Of a stretch of 64,000 bases of DNA, positions 1 to 8,493 are shown one piece after another. This DNA comes from Arthrospira sp. PCC 9108 (GTDB taxonomy: Bacteria > Cyanobacteriota > Cyanobacteriia > Cyanobacteriales > Microcoleaceae). The stretch's first letter is position 1. Each line of letters opens with the position of its first letter. The notes beneath the pieces were generated by a model. That model was not told the origin of the DNA. It did no database searches and saw nothing but the letters and a program-made list of their open reading frames with translations. Location: positions 1,457,501 through 1,521,500 of the forward strand of contig CP066886.1 of assembly GCA_016745315.1 (NCBI GenBank), read 5' to 3'. The position numbers and the translations under genes were made by a program.

Positions 1-342
1 CTTTGTGGTTTGGGGGCTACTCAAGTGCAATCTGGAAAGGCTGATACTCGTAGTAGTTTTACGGGAAGTAAAGAGACGCGATCGACCTTGCATCAGTTTG
101 TTGTCCGGGCAATCGAGAGGGGGACTCATCGCGAACAGAAACCGGGTGGGGGTGCGATCGCGACAACCCCCTACGATTGCCTACCAAAATCTCCAGAGGC
201 TCATTCGCTTAGAGTTTATTGGGTAACTAGAGCATACCACAAAGGGAACAAAGTGTCTGGGGCTGCGCTCAAGGCTGCCAGGAATGCCACATCCAGGAAA
301 CTAGCTGAGACGCTTTTTAAGGCTCTCTGGGATATGCGATAA
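1..342 (+). CDS. Partial reading frame open at the left edge, unidentified
   Basis: The frame is open from the window edge to a TAA at 340-342 and is followed by a good terminator, so it may be the 3' end of a gene. The last 40 residues are basic and helical (KGNKVSGAALKAARNATS, then KLAETLFKALWDMR), loosely like the C-terminal end of an IS110-type transposase. That resemblance is weak. The middle of the frame does not look like a typical cyanobacterial protein, and a non-coding RNA gene ending at the same terminator is an alternative. No start is visible inside the window apart from a TTG at 10. Confidence 0.25.
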   Translation, partial: LCGLGATQVQSGKADTRSSFTGSKETRSTLHQFVVRAIERGTHREQKPGGGAIATTPYDCLPKSPEAHSLRVYWVTRAYHKGNKVSGAALKAARNATSRKLAETLFKALWDMR

Positions 343-374
343 TAAGCCCCATAGAATTAGCTTAATTGCCCTGT

Positions 375-408
375 ACCCCGATCCAATTCCCTAGGTCGGG
401 GTTTTTAT
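375..408 (+). terminator. Rho-independent terminator
   Basis: ACCCCGA (375-381) pairs with TCGGGGT (396-402) around a 14-base loop and is followed by a T-rich run. It closes the transcript entering from the left edge. The stretch from 409 to 548 shows no gene that I can support. Confidence 0.7.
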
Positions 409-548
409 TGGTGAAAGTTTGGGAATAAGATAGAAAATGCAGCCCGAAATATAGAAATGGTCGGCATGGGGCATCGGCACGACCTTAAATGGACACAGAG
501 GGAAGATAAGACTGGCTTGCAAGCACATCGAGCGCGAAGTGTCAAGAA

Positions 549-1490
549 TCACCGTAGCTTCAGCCCGGTGAGTATGTCAACTAAAACCCAATTTTGAATT
601 AGGTTGTTGACCTGTTCGGGTATTTCATCATGGGGACAGTGACCAGCATTTAAAAAATATTCCGTCAGTTGGGGGTAATATTCACGAAAGCGATCGCTTC
701 TCGCGCGACAGTTCATCCAAGGATCTCCTTCTCCCCATAACATCAACAGTGGACAGCGAAGACGCGATAATAAAACATCTACCGGATCTCCCTGACGACT
801 CTTAAACACCGATGCAAATACCTTAGCCGCGCCGGGAGTGCAGGAAGGACGATATATTTCCTCCACCAGGCGATCGGTAACAGCACTTTGATCCAAATAA
901 ACTTTTTGCAGAGTTTTCCGAATTACTGAACGTCGCCTAGTCCATTGGAAAACCAAAAAAGTCGTCCAGTCCTGAATTAGGAGCGATCGCATCATTCTCG
1001 AGGTCTTTTGTTTCCAGGTAGGCGGTTCTATCTTAGTCTGAGTATCCGAAAACGGACCCGCACTATTCAATAAAATCAACCCCGCCACCCCATCAGGATA
1101 ATCCGCCGCCACGCACAGACTAGCATAACCCCCCAACGAATTACCCGCCAAAACCGTTGGCCGTCCGATCACCTCGGTCATAAAATCATGAAGCTGATCG
1201 CGCCACAACTGTCCAGTATATTCCCAATCAGGTTTAGCCGATCGCCCAAACCCTAACAAATCAATAGCCCACACATCAAACTCAGAACTTAATCCCTCAA
1301 TATTCTTGCGCCAGTGGTCTGTCGATGCACCGAACCCATGCACCAACAATAAAGAGGGGCGTTGGTCAACCTTTGTCGTTGCCACATCCTCACCCGCTGA
1401 ACCTCCTCTGACATAATAAATCAATTGATCGCGCCACTTCCAATAAGTCCCCTCATAGGAGTTCGAGTCAGTTACTAAAGTAGTTTGCAT
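549..1490 (-). CDS. Alpha/beta-fold hydrolase
   Basis: A 313-residue soluble alpha/beta hydrolase. The N-terminal strand ends in the oxyanion-hole HGFG motif (about residues 51-54), followed by a DLLGFGRS loop. The nucleophile elbow GNSLGG places Ser118, and the likely acid and base are Asp256 (in LWGEGDPW) and His284 (in NAGHCPHDE). The triad is therefore complete. The length and the cap region between residues 150 and 220 fit the family of cyanobacterial hydrolases related to haloperoxidases and plant pheophytinase-like enzymes, but the substrate cannot be read from sequence. The ATG at 1488-1490 is the first in frame. The gene ends about 200 bp from the terminator of the left-hand transcript and lies 59 bp downstream of an unknown gene on the same strand. 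Confidence 0.85.
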   Translation of the reverse strand: MQTTLVTDSNSYEGTYWKWRDQLIYYVRGGSAGEDVATTKVDQRPSLLLVHGFGASTDHWRKNIEGLSSEFDVWAIDLLGFGRSAKPDWEYTGQLWRDQLHDFMTEVIGRPTVLAGNSLGGYASLCVAADYPDGVAGLILLNSAGPFSDTQTKIEPPTWKQKTSRMMRSLLIQDWTTFLVFQWTRRRSVIRKTLQKVYLDQSAVTDRLVEEIYRPSCTPGAAKVFASVFKSRQGDPVDVLLSRLRCPLLMLWGEGDPWMNCRARSDRFREYYPQLTEYFLNAGHCPHDEIPEQVNNLIQNWVLVDILTGLKLR

Positions 1491-1549
1491 TTTACTGAAA
1501 TTCGTTGATTTTATTGGATGTTATACAGCAAAGATTGATTAATAACCAC

Positions 1550-2173
1550 TTATTGATTCTCTCCAGGTAATCCACGCCAAGGCTGGTATTCTTCCAAATC
1601 AATCTCATCAAGAGTTGGTCCCTCTGAAGGATCAACCGTCATATTTGGATGTTGCACCACACAAGCAAGATGAGCCCCTTGTAAACCCCGTTTAATCCGT
1701 TCTGGAGTTTCTGCAAACAGCACAAATAGGGGGTAAATATTTTCAGCCTCTTGGGAATACAAATAACTGTAATGATGAGGCATCACCCATTCATAGCCAC
1801 TATCCAAGTAAACCTGAGTTAATCTCCACCGCCTCAGTAAATCCGAAAGATCTTCGTGGGGTTTATGAATAAAAATCAATATTTCCGAGCCGACTTTAAC
1901 CTTCCATTCTGGATCGCACATCAACACCGCAATATCACAGGGAAGACAAACAGCTTGATTTGGGCTAATAGTAATATGATTATGCCCCGCATAGGAAACA
2001 CCATTGCGTAACCTGACAATAGGTAGCGGCAGAGTGATCAAACTTTCTTCCGGGCGGCGCAGACTGGGAATCATTTCCCAATAAGGTCGATGCTGTTGCA
2101 AAAGATTAATCATTGTATTTGCATAGCTGTATTCAGACAGCAAAGTTTCATAATGGGATTGTTGAACTGGCAT
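1550..2173 (-). CDS. Conserved-looking protein of unknown function
   Basis: A 207-residue soluble protein with no signal peptide or membrane segment; I do not recognise the family. It is rich in Tyr, Trp and His in the middle (WVMPHHYSYLYSQEAENIYP) and has an acidic, proline-containing tail (DEIDLEEYQPWRG). The ATG follows an A-rich leader with a short AGG 12 bases upstream. It lies between the alpha/beta hydrolase and pilC, all on the minus strand. The 59- and 74-bp gaps allow co-transcription with either neighbour, so a link to pili is possible but unproven. Confidence 0.6.
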   Translation of the reverse strand: MPVQQSHYETLLSEYSYANTMINLLQQHRPYWEMIPSLRRPEESLITLPLPIVRLRNGVSYAGHNHITISPNQAVCLPCDIAVLMCDPEWKVKVGSEILIFIHKPHEDLSDLLRRWRLTQVYLDSGYEWVMPHHYSYLYSQEAENIYPLFVLFAETPERIKRGLQGAHLACVVQHPNMTVDPSEGPTLDEIDLEEYQPWRGLPGENQ

Positions 2174-2247
2174 TTTTTAAAAACCTGGTAACATCTTTTC
2201 CGACCACAGGAGAAATTAATTTCCCCGGCGATTTGGTGTCGTAGCAC

Positions 2248-3381
2248 TTATAAACTCTCAAACACCTTAAACATTGGCAGATACATCGACAGCAGTACAG
2301 AAGCCACAATACCCCCTACTACTACAATCATTAAAGGTTCTAGCGCACTGGTTAGAGATTTTACCGCCTCCTCAACTTCCGTTTCATAGAAAGCCCCTAC
2401 TTTCATTAACATTTTATCAAGTTCCCCAGATTCTTCTCCGATCGCAATCATTTGAATTGCCAAACCTGGGAACACATTTTCTTCCTGTAAAGCCAGACTG
2501 ATTAATCCCCCCTGTTGAATCTCATTTCTGGCATACTCAATGGCATTAGCGATCGCCTGATTACCAGCTACATCGCGGACAATTTCCATAGAGTTCATAA
2601 TCGGCACACCCGAACGAGTCAGACTACCAAAAATAATACAGAAACGCGCCACCGCTGACTTTTCCAGAATCGCACCAAACAGAGGCAGTTTCAAGTAAAT
2701 CTTATCAAAAAATAACCGCCCAGAGTCAGTTTTATAAGCCACCGTATAGGCAAAATAAATACCAATCAATCCTCCAATTACTATAGCTTGGGGAATAGGT
2801 GGCCAAGTCGTACAAAAAGCACTAATTTTGAGCATCATCACCGTAAACAGAGGTAACTCCACCCCAATTTGCTCAAAAATACCCGAAAAGGTAGGCAGCA
2901 AAAATGTAGCCATACCAAAAAACACAGCTATCGCAATAAACAATACTGTTTTCGGATAAGAAGTTGCCGACTTAATCTCACTCTGAGTTTTATGGTTTTT
3001 TTCCATCATCACCGCCAGACGTTCTAGAGTTTCATCCAAAACCCCCCCAGTTTCTCCCGCCCACACCATACTCACAAAAAGCTGGTCAAACACATCAGGA
3101 AACTTCCTCATTGACAATGATAATTCCTCCCCCTCCTCCACATCAGCACGCAGAGTATTAATAGCCCTTTTTAGCTTGGCATTTTCACACTGTTCTCCCA
3201 ACACACTTAAACAGCGAGCCATCGAGATACCCGCATTAAACATAGCAGCAAACTGACGGGCAAATATCGCCAGATCCTTAACCGTAATCGATGCCATCGC
3301 TACATTAAGGTCTTCCTCTAATTTCTTGAAGTCAAAGCCTTGTTTTCGAGAGTGGCTTTTGACCATCTTATTAGTTGTCAT
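2248..3381 (-). CDS. pilC: Type IV pilus inner-membrane platform protein PilC
   Basis: A 377-residue polytopic protein with two T2SSF domains (about residues 40-160 and 245-370). Each holds the family's acidic GE motif: AGETGGVLDETLERLA in the first repeat and GEESGELDKMLMKVG in the second. Hydrophobic helices lie near residues 145-170, 195-215 and 350-372. PilC forms the inner-membrane platform on which the PilB and PilT ATPases turn to assemble or retract pilin. At 377 residues it is slightly shorter than the usual 400 or so because the N-terminal tail is short. AGAGGTG 5 bases before the ATG supports this start. It is the last gene of the pilB-pilT-pilC run, 182 bp after pilT. Confidence 0.95.
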   Translation of the reverse strand: MTTNKMVKSHSRKQGFDFKKLEEDLNVAMASITVKDLAIFARQFAAMFNAGISMARCLSVLGEQCENAKLKRAINTLRADVEEGEELSLSMRKFPDVFDQLFVSMVWAGETGGVLDETLERLAVMMEKNHKTQSEIKSATSYPKTVLFIAIAVFFGMATFLLPTFSGIFEQIGVELPLFTVMMLKISAFCTTWPPIPQAIVIGGLIGIYFAYTVAYKTDSGRLFFDKIYLKLPLFGAILEKSAVARFCIIFGSLTRSGVPIMNSMEIVRDVAGNQAIANAIEYARNEIQQGGLISLALQEENVFPGLAIQMIAIGEESGELDKMLMKVGAFYETEVEEAVKSLTSALEPLMIVVVGGIVASVLLSMYLPMFKVFESL

Positions 3382-3480
3382 ATCTCACCTCTACTGATAT
3401 AGATATAATTGTCTACTTGTAATTCTCCCATAGCACACCACATTCGCAACTATAGCAATCCGAAAAAAGGTAGTGAACCA

Positions 3481-3511
3481 CCCCACTTGTATGAGAGAGT
3501 ACAAGCAGGGG
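3481..3511 (-). terminator. Hairpin between pilT and pilC
   Basis: CTTGTA (3486-3491) pairs with TACAAG (3500-3505), and flanking CCCC/GGGG runs extend the stem. On the minus strand a run of T follows about 12 bases later. It could attenuate read-through from pilT into pilC or protect an RNA end. The T run is too far away for a classical terminator. Confidence 0.35.
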
Positions 3512-3563
3512 GAGCTGAAAAACTTTCCCTTGTGAGGATGCTTACCTACCTAATTTTGTGGGA

Positions 3564-4667
3564 TTATGCTTTCACCTTCTGACTCTTACCAGCCTTAGGC
3601 TGAGGACCAATGAGCCGTTCAAGTTCATCAGGTTTAGAACTCTTACTCATAGCAGCTTCCCAAGTAACCTTACCCTCTTGATAAAGTTGTGCTAAAGACA
3701 TTTCCATAGTCCGCATTCCCAATTTAGCCCCCATTTGGATCTGGGAGTAAATTTGAGAAGTTTTTCCTTCCCGAATCAAGTTACCCATAGCCGGAGTATT
3801 AAGCATAATCTCCATAGCCGCACAACGACCGCCGCCAATTCGCGGTACCAGGTTTTGACTACAAACCCCCACCAGAGAACCCGACATTTGCGCCCGCACC
3901 TGGGGTTGTTGAATAGGGGGGAATACATCCAGCATCCGGTCTACTGTTGCCGAAGCCGAGTTAGTGTGCAAGGTTCCAAATACTAAGTGACCCGTTTCTG
4001 CCGCCGATATTGCCAGACCAATAGTTTCCAAATCCCGCATTTCCCCCACCAGAATAATATCTGGGTCTTCACGCAAAGCCGCTTTTAGAGCATTAGCAAA
4101 ACTCTTGGTATCCTCACCCTTTTGGCGTTGGTGAAACAAACTCTTAACATTAGGGAAAACATACTCAATGGGATCTTCCACAGTCAGGATATGTTCTGAG
4201 CGTGTACGGTTGATCAAGTCAAGTAAAGCCGCCATTGTGGTAGTTTTACCCGAACCGGTCTGTCCCGTCACCAGAACCATACCACGAGGTCTTTCCGTCA
4301 AATCTCGCAGGATTTGGGGAACCCCCAACTTATCAGCATTGGGAATTTGGGAAGCCAAAGCTCGCATACAAGCGGCCCAGCAACCCCGTTCCCGATAGAC
4401 ATTGACCCGGAACCGAGCCAGTCCCTTAACCCCATAGGCGCAGTCTAGTTCCCAGTTTTGCTCCAACTGCTTACGCTGCATATTATTGAGCATCTGGAAA
4501 ATCAAAACCTGCACCTCTTCAGCAGATAGAGTTTCTCCAAATTGGGGTTGTGGAGTCAGTTTACCGCTGACGCGGTAAAAGATAGGCGCTCCTGCTTGAA
4601 TGTGAATATCTGAGCCTCCTTGTTCAACCAAAGACTCCAGAACATCCTCAATCATCAAACCACGCAT
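3564..4667 (-). CDS. pilT: Type IV pilus retraction ATPase PilT
   Basis: A 367-residue cytoplasmic hexameric secretion ATPase that powers pilus retraction and twitching motility. The Walker A box GQTGSGKTT is at 135-143, the Asp box VEDPIEYVF at 163-171, the Walker B region DIILVGEMRD at 203-212 and the His box GTLHTNSA at 231-238. The C-terminal LIRE-type element that marks PilT rather than PilB is present as AMGNLIREGK. The ATG at 4665-4667 is preceded by GGAGG at good spacing, which favours it over the ATG four codons later. It lies between pilB (302 bp upstream) and pilC. The order pilB-pilT-pilC is the common cyanobacterial one. Confidence 0.95.
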   Translation of the reverse strand: MRGLMIEDVLESLVEQGGSDIHIQAGAPIFYRVSGKLTPQPQFGETLSAEEVQVLIFQMLNNMQRKQLEQNWELDCAYGVKGLARFRVNVYRERGCWAACMRALASQIPNADKLGVPQILRDLTERPRGMVLVTGQTGSGKTTTMAALLDLINRTRSEHILTVEDPIEYVFPNVKSLFHQRQKGEDTKSFANALKAALREDPDIILVGEMRDLETIGLAISAAETGHLVFGTLHTNSASATVDRMLDVFPPIQQPQVRAQMSGSLVGVCSQNLVPRIGGGRCAAMEIMLNTPAMGNLIREGKTSQIYSQIQMGAKLGMRTMEMSLAQLYQEGKVTWEAAMSKSSKPDELERLIGPQPKAGKSQKVKA

Positions 4668-4967
4668 AGATAAACCTCCAATGGAATTTTGGTTGTTAGT
4701 TGAAATCGATCGCTTAGGATGATCCCAATATACCCAAGGGGTAACATAGCCAGAATTTTTCTCTAATCCTTAGCCACCTCCTTATATTGTGAATGATTTT
4801 TTGTGGGATTCATCAAATCCTCTCCGAGAAACCCCCATATCGGTACAGGTGGGGGAGGGATAGGAGCCCTGGTTGAGTAGGGTTTGATGCCCCCAAAACC
4901 AGCAAGCCAGTATTTCTCGCGCTTCACGAGACTTTCGTGGTGAACTACGAAAAGACCATCAAAGGCT

Positions 4968-6982
4968 CCCTACATCGCAAACCGAGGAGTCAAACAATAG
5001 GGACAGTCCAACCATTCCGGCTTTAATTCCGCCCCACATCCTTTACAGGTCAAACCCTGCTTTCGTTTAGCCTTCAACTCTGATTCCAGAGCCGAATCTG
5101 TAAAGGTCACCCGTTCGACCTCCTCAAAAGTTGTATGGCCTTCACGCACCAACTGCAAACTGTAGGCTAAGAGAGTTTTCATCCCTTCCTCAACAGCAGC
5201 CTCCTTAATTTGTTCAGTGGGCGCTCCCTTAGTAATCAGAATTTGCATCCGCTCCGTTACTTTAAGGAATTCATAAACCCCAACCCGGCCCTTATAGCCT
5301 AGACCACCACATTTTTTACATAACTCGCCGCGATCGCCGAGTTCCCGGCGTTGATCTGCTGGAACAGTATTTGCCTTATAGAAAGTAATACCCACCTCCC
5401 CAGAAGCAGAAAGACCATAACGACCCAATTCTTGGGGAGTAGGGGTATAGGGTATACGACATTCAGTGCATACCCGCCGCATCAAACGTTGAGCCAGGAT
5501 ACCCAACAGAGCCGCAGAGACCATGAATGGTTCAACTCCCATCTCATCCAAACGAGCGATCGCCCCCGCCGCGTCATTAGTGTGAAGAGTAGTTAATACC
5601 AAGTGTCCAGTCAGAGCCGCTTCAATAGAAGTTTTTGCAGTTTCCAAATCCCGCGTTTCCCCCACCAGCAAAACATCAGGGTCTTGTCGCAAGAATGCCC
5701 GCAGGATATTAGCAAAAGTCAAATTTTTCTCTCGAATCACCTGACATTGGGTAATACCAGGTAAAGCATACTCAATGGGGTCTTCCGCCGTACTAATATT
5801 AATACCCGGATCATTGCGCTCTGCCAAAACCGAATACAAAGACGTAGATTTACCAGAACCCGTAGGTCCTGTTACCAAAATCAACCCAAAAGGACGACTA
5901 GCAGTTTCCCGGACCATTTCCAAAGTTTCCTGGTCCGAGATCAACTTATCCAAACCCAATTGAGTCGAAGAACTATCAAGAATCCGCAGAACAATCTTTT
6001 CCCCATAGCGACTCGGCAGGCTATTGACCCGAAAATCCACCGTCCGGCCCTGATAAATCCGACGAATCCGACCATCCTGAGCTTGGCGACGTTCAGCAAT
6101 ATCAAGATCCGCAATAATTTTAAAGCGGGAGGTAATAGCAGAAACCACCTTTTTCGGGAAAGTAAAATACTCCTGCAAAACCCCGTCTTTACGCATCCGA
6201 ATCCGCATATCATGCTCTTGAGGTTCCACATGGATATCGGAAACCCCCTCCGACAGAGCTCTAGCCAGAATCACATTCACAGCCTTAATAACTGGTGCAG
6301 TTTCCGCCTCTTGTAGTTGTGCATCGAGGTTCATGTCCCCCATGTCCTCGGAGGCTTCTACCAGTTCTACATCCTCAAACTCACCCTCACCAAACTGGAG
6401 TTTTCTTTCCTCTTCCCGAGCCGCTTCTACTTGCTTGCGCTTAACTTCCTCCTCACCGTAGGCTGTGATCAGTTTGTCATAATCTTCTTGAGTAATCACC
6501 CGTCGCTCTAGCTTAAACCCTTTGGGACGCAGGATTTGGTTTCTCAACTCATCCAAAGCACTCAGGTTATCTGGATCGACCATTGCCATCATCACGCTAG
6601 GAGTTGGCTCCGACTCGATGATTTTCCAAGGCACAAAACGATGTCGTTTGCAGGTCTCAATAGAAGTTTCCAGCTTTTTGATGATTTCTTCTAGTTCAGC
6701 CACCGAAATCTGATCTATTTCTAGGTCAAAGGCCTCAACCCCATAGACAATTTTTAACTCAAATAGCTGTTGTTTTTTATAGTGACGGGCTAATTCCGGG
6801 GGTAGAGGTTGACCGGTAATCGATTCGAGAACCTCCGTTAGAGGTTTTCCGCCACGAGAGTCCTGAATAGCCTGCTGTAGTCGCTCAGGGTCAATATACC
6901 CTGACTGAATCAATTTATTACCAAAGGGAGTTGCACTTTGAGCAACAAGAGCAGTTCGCCGGGGGGATGATGTATTGGTCAT
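4968..6982 (-). CDS. pilB: Type IV pilus extension ATPase PilB
   Basis: A 670-residue extension ATPase of the GspE/PilB family. It has an N-terminal MshEN-like domain (about residues 1-190), the Walker A box GPTGSGKST near residue 372, the Asp box AEDPIEYALPG, the Walker B region DVLLVGETRD and the tetracysteine zinc-binding segment around CTECR and CKKCGG. The extreme C-terminus adds a second zinc-ribbon-like element, CKGCG then CPYC 13 residues later. In Synechocystis the PilB1 C-terminus is the docking site for Hfq, so this tail may have the same role. I chose the ATG at 6980-6982; the frame continues upstream to a TTG at 7018 (12 more codons) with no better ribosome site. The frame ends with its stop at about 4970. 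Confidence 0.93.
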
Positions 6983-7018
6983 AGCTGCAGTCAAGTCCTT
7001 ATGTCTAGGCTTCCCCAA

Positions 7019-7570
7019 AAAGTTGGGAAAGTTTCTTGGGTGAGTATGGAAGTATCACTGTTGATTTACAGTTTAACCGCTGCTGCTATATCCACAACTA
7101 GGGACTGAGGACATTCGCCCTATTTACCTGGTGCATTAGCTCAACTTGCCAACGGGTGAATATGTTTTCCTACCTCCGTCGGTGATAGCTTGATTTTCAC
7201 ACTTCTCGCCCTAAAGGGTCGAGGATTCTTCGTTCATAGACTTAACTTGCTCTAGCAGGATTACTCAAACCAGAGTAGAGGTCAAATCTCCCCAAGGGTT
7301 TGGATTTATTATCCAAGTTCCCACCTGCCCCGTGGTACTCAAGACAATTTCTTTGGTAAGGTAACTGATCGCCGGGTAATTGTGATTATATGCAGCCGAG
7401 GGCATGAAAGTTTGACCAGGGGGTGATTTGAGGTATTTTAACCCGATTTTATAGCTGAACGAATCGCACCTGTAGTATTAAAATGGATCAAGAACACGAA
7501 AGCACGTTAACGGAGAGCGGAGTTTTCCCTAGGCTGTAGGCTTAGGGATGCCGTCGCTCGATTTTCTATT
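7019..7570. other. Divergent intergenic region between pilB and grpE
   Basis: This 0.55-kb region holds no supportable gene. It separates the minus-strand pil run from the plus-strand chaperone run, so both promoters should lie here. A T/A-rich stretch near 7475-7485 could hold a -10 element for grpE. A hairpin at 7527-7547 (CCCTAGGC with GCTTAGGG, one G-T pair, loop of five) sits in the grpE leader. I saw no inverted repeat of the CIRCE type. Confidence 0.5.
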
Positions 7571-8332
7571 ATGGACGATAACAAGCAGGAAGACATGGTT
7601 CCTAATTCGACAAGTGACAAAACGGATGAGACTACAGAACCTGTAGCATCAGATCCGGGTTCTGTTGAGTCTGAACAGATTGATCAACAGACGGATACTG
7701 AATCTGATTTAACATTGGAGCAAGCAACGATCGCTGATGATGGCGAGGAAGCTACGGACGCGGAACTGAGTTCCGATCCGATTTATATTGCCAATGAACA
7801 GCTTAATGAGCAGTTGCAGACCATAGCCCAAGCGCGAGAGTCCCTTCAGACTCAACTGATGGATATGACGGGTCAATATCAGCGACTAGCTGCTGATTTT
7901 GAGAACTTCCGTAAGCGCACACAGAAGGAAAAAGAAGACCTCGAACTCAATATCAAGTGTTCCACGATCGGGCAGCTTTTGCCAGTGATCGATAACTTTG
8001 AGCGAGCCAGAGCCCACATTAAACCCCAAAATGATGGTGAAATGAACATTCACAAAAGCTATCAGGGGGTTTATAAACAGATGGTGGAGTGTCTCAAACA
8101 AATTGGAGTCTCCCCCATGCGCCCGGAAGGTGAACCGTTTGATCCTAATCTCCATGAGGCGGTGATGCGCGAACCGACGAGCGAGTATCCAGAGGGAACA
8201 GTCATTGAAGAACTGATGCGGGGGTATATACTAGGCGATCGCGTCTTACGTCATGCCATGGTGAAAGTAGCTACAGAACCAGAACTCTCAGATACCACAG
8301 AGGAGCCACCAGCAGAAGGTTCTGAGGATTAA
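7571..8332 (+). CDS. grpE: Nucleotide exchange factor GrpE
   Basis: A 253-residue GrpE. The first 85 residues are acidic and low-complexity (many E, D, T). They are followed by a long coiled coil that includes the family signature around LAADFENFRKRTQKEKED, and a C-terminal beta domain ending in LRHAMVKVATEP. GrpE releases ADP from DnaK and acts as a dimer in the cytoplasm. The long acidic N-terminus is common in cyanobacterial GrpE. It stands 161 bp upstream of dnaK and is followed by a GC-rich hairpin, and it forms the classical heat-shock order grpE-dnaK-dnaJ. Confidence 0.96.
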   Translation: MDDNKQEDMVPNSTSDKTDETTEPVASDPGSVESEQIDQQTDTESDLTLEQATIADDGEEATDAELSSDPIYIANEQLNEQLQTIAQARESLQTQLMDMTGQYQRLAADFENFRKRTQKEKEDLELNIKCSTIGQLLPVIDNFERARAHIKPQNDGEMNIHKSYQGVYKQMVECLKQIGVSPMRPEGEPFDPNLHEAVMREPTSEYPEGTVIEELMRGYILGDRVLRHAMVKVATEPELSDTTEEPPAEGSED

Positions 8333-8351
8333 TCGCCTAAATCAACTCAAT

Positions 8352-8370
8352 GGGCGCAACTACTGCGCCC
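8352..8370 (+). terminator. GC-rich hairpin between grpE and dnaK
   Basis: GGGCGCA (8352-8358) pairs perfectly with TGCGCCC (8364-8370) around five bases. There is no T run, so it is more likely an mRNA-processing or stability element, or a partial terminator, than a full stop between grpE and dnaK. Confidence 0.4.
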
Positions 8371-8493
8371 TAAGTGTTATACAGCCAGGGAAAGGGGGTA
8401 GACTTATGTAGTAAGTGGGTCTAGCTTCTAGGCTCTTATGTTAGAACGGGGATGGCTCTACCATTCATTGCACAAATTTATCGATGAGGAGCT

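Noticed and set aside
7019..7570. CIRCE operator before grpE
   Set aside because: No 9-9-9 inverted repeat of the CIRCE type could be found.
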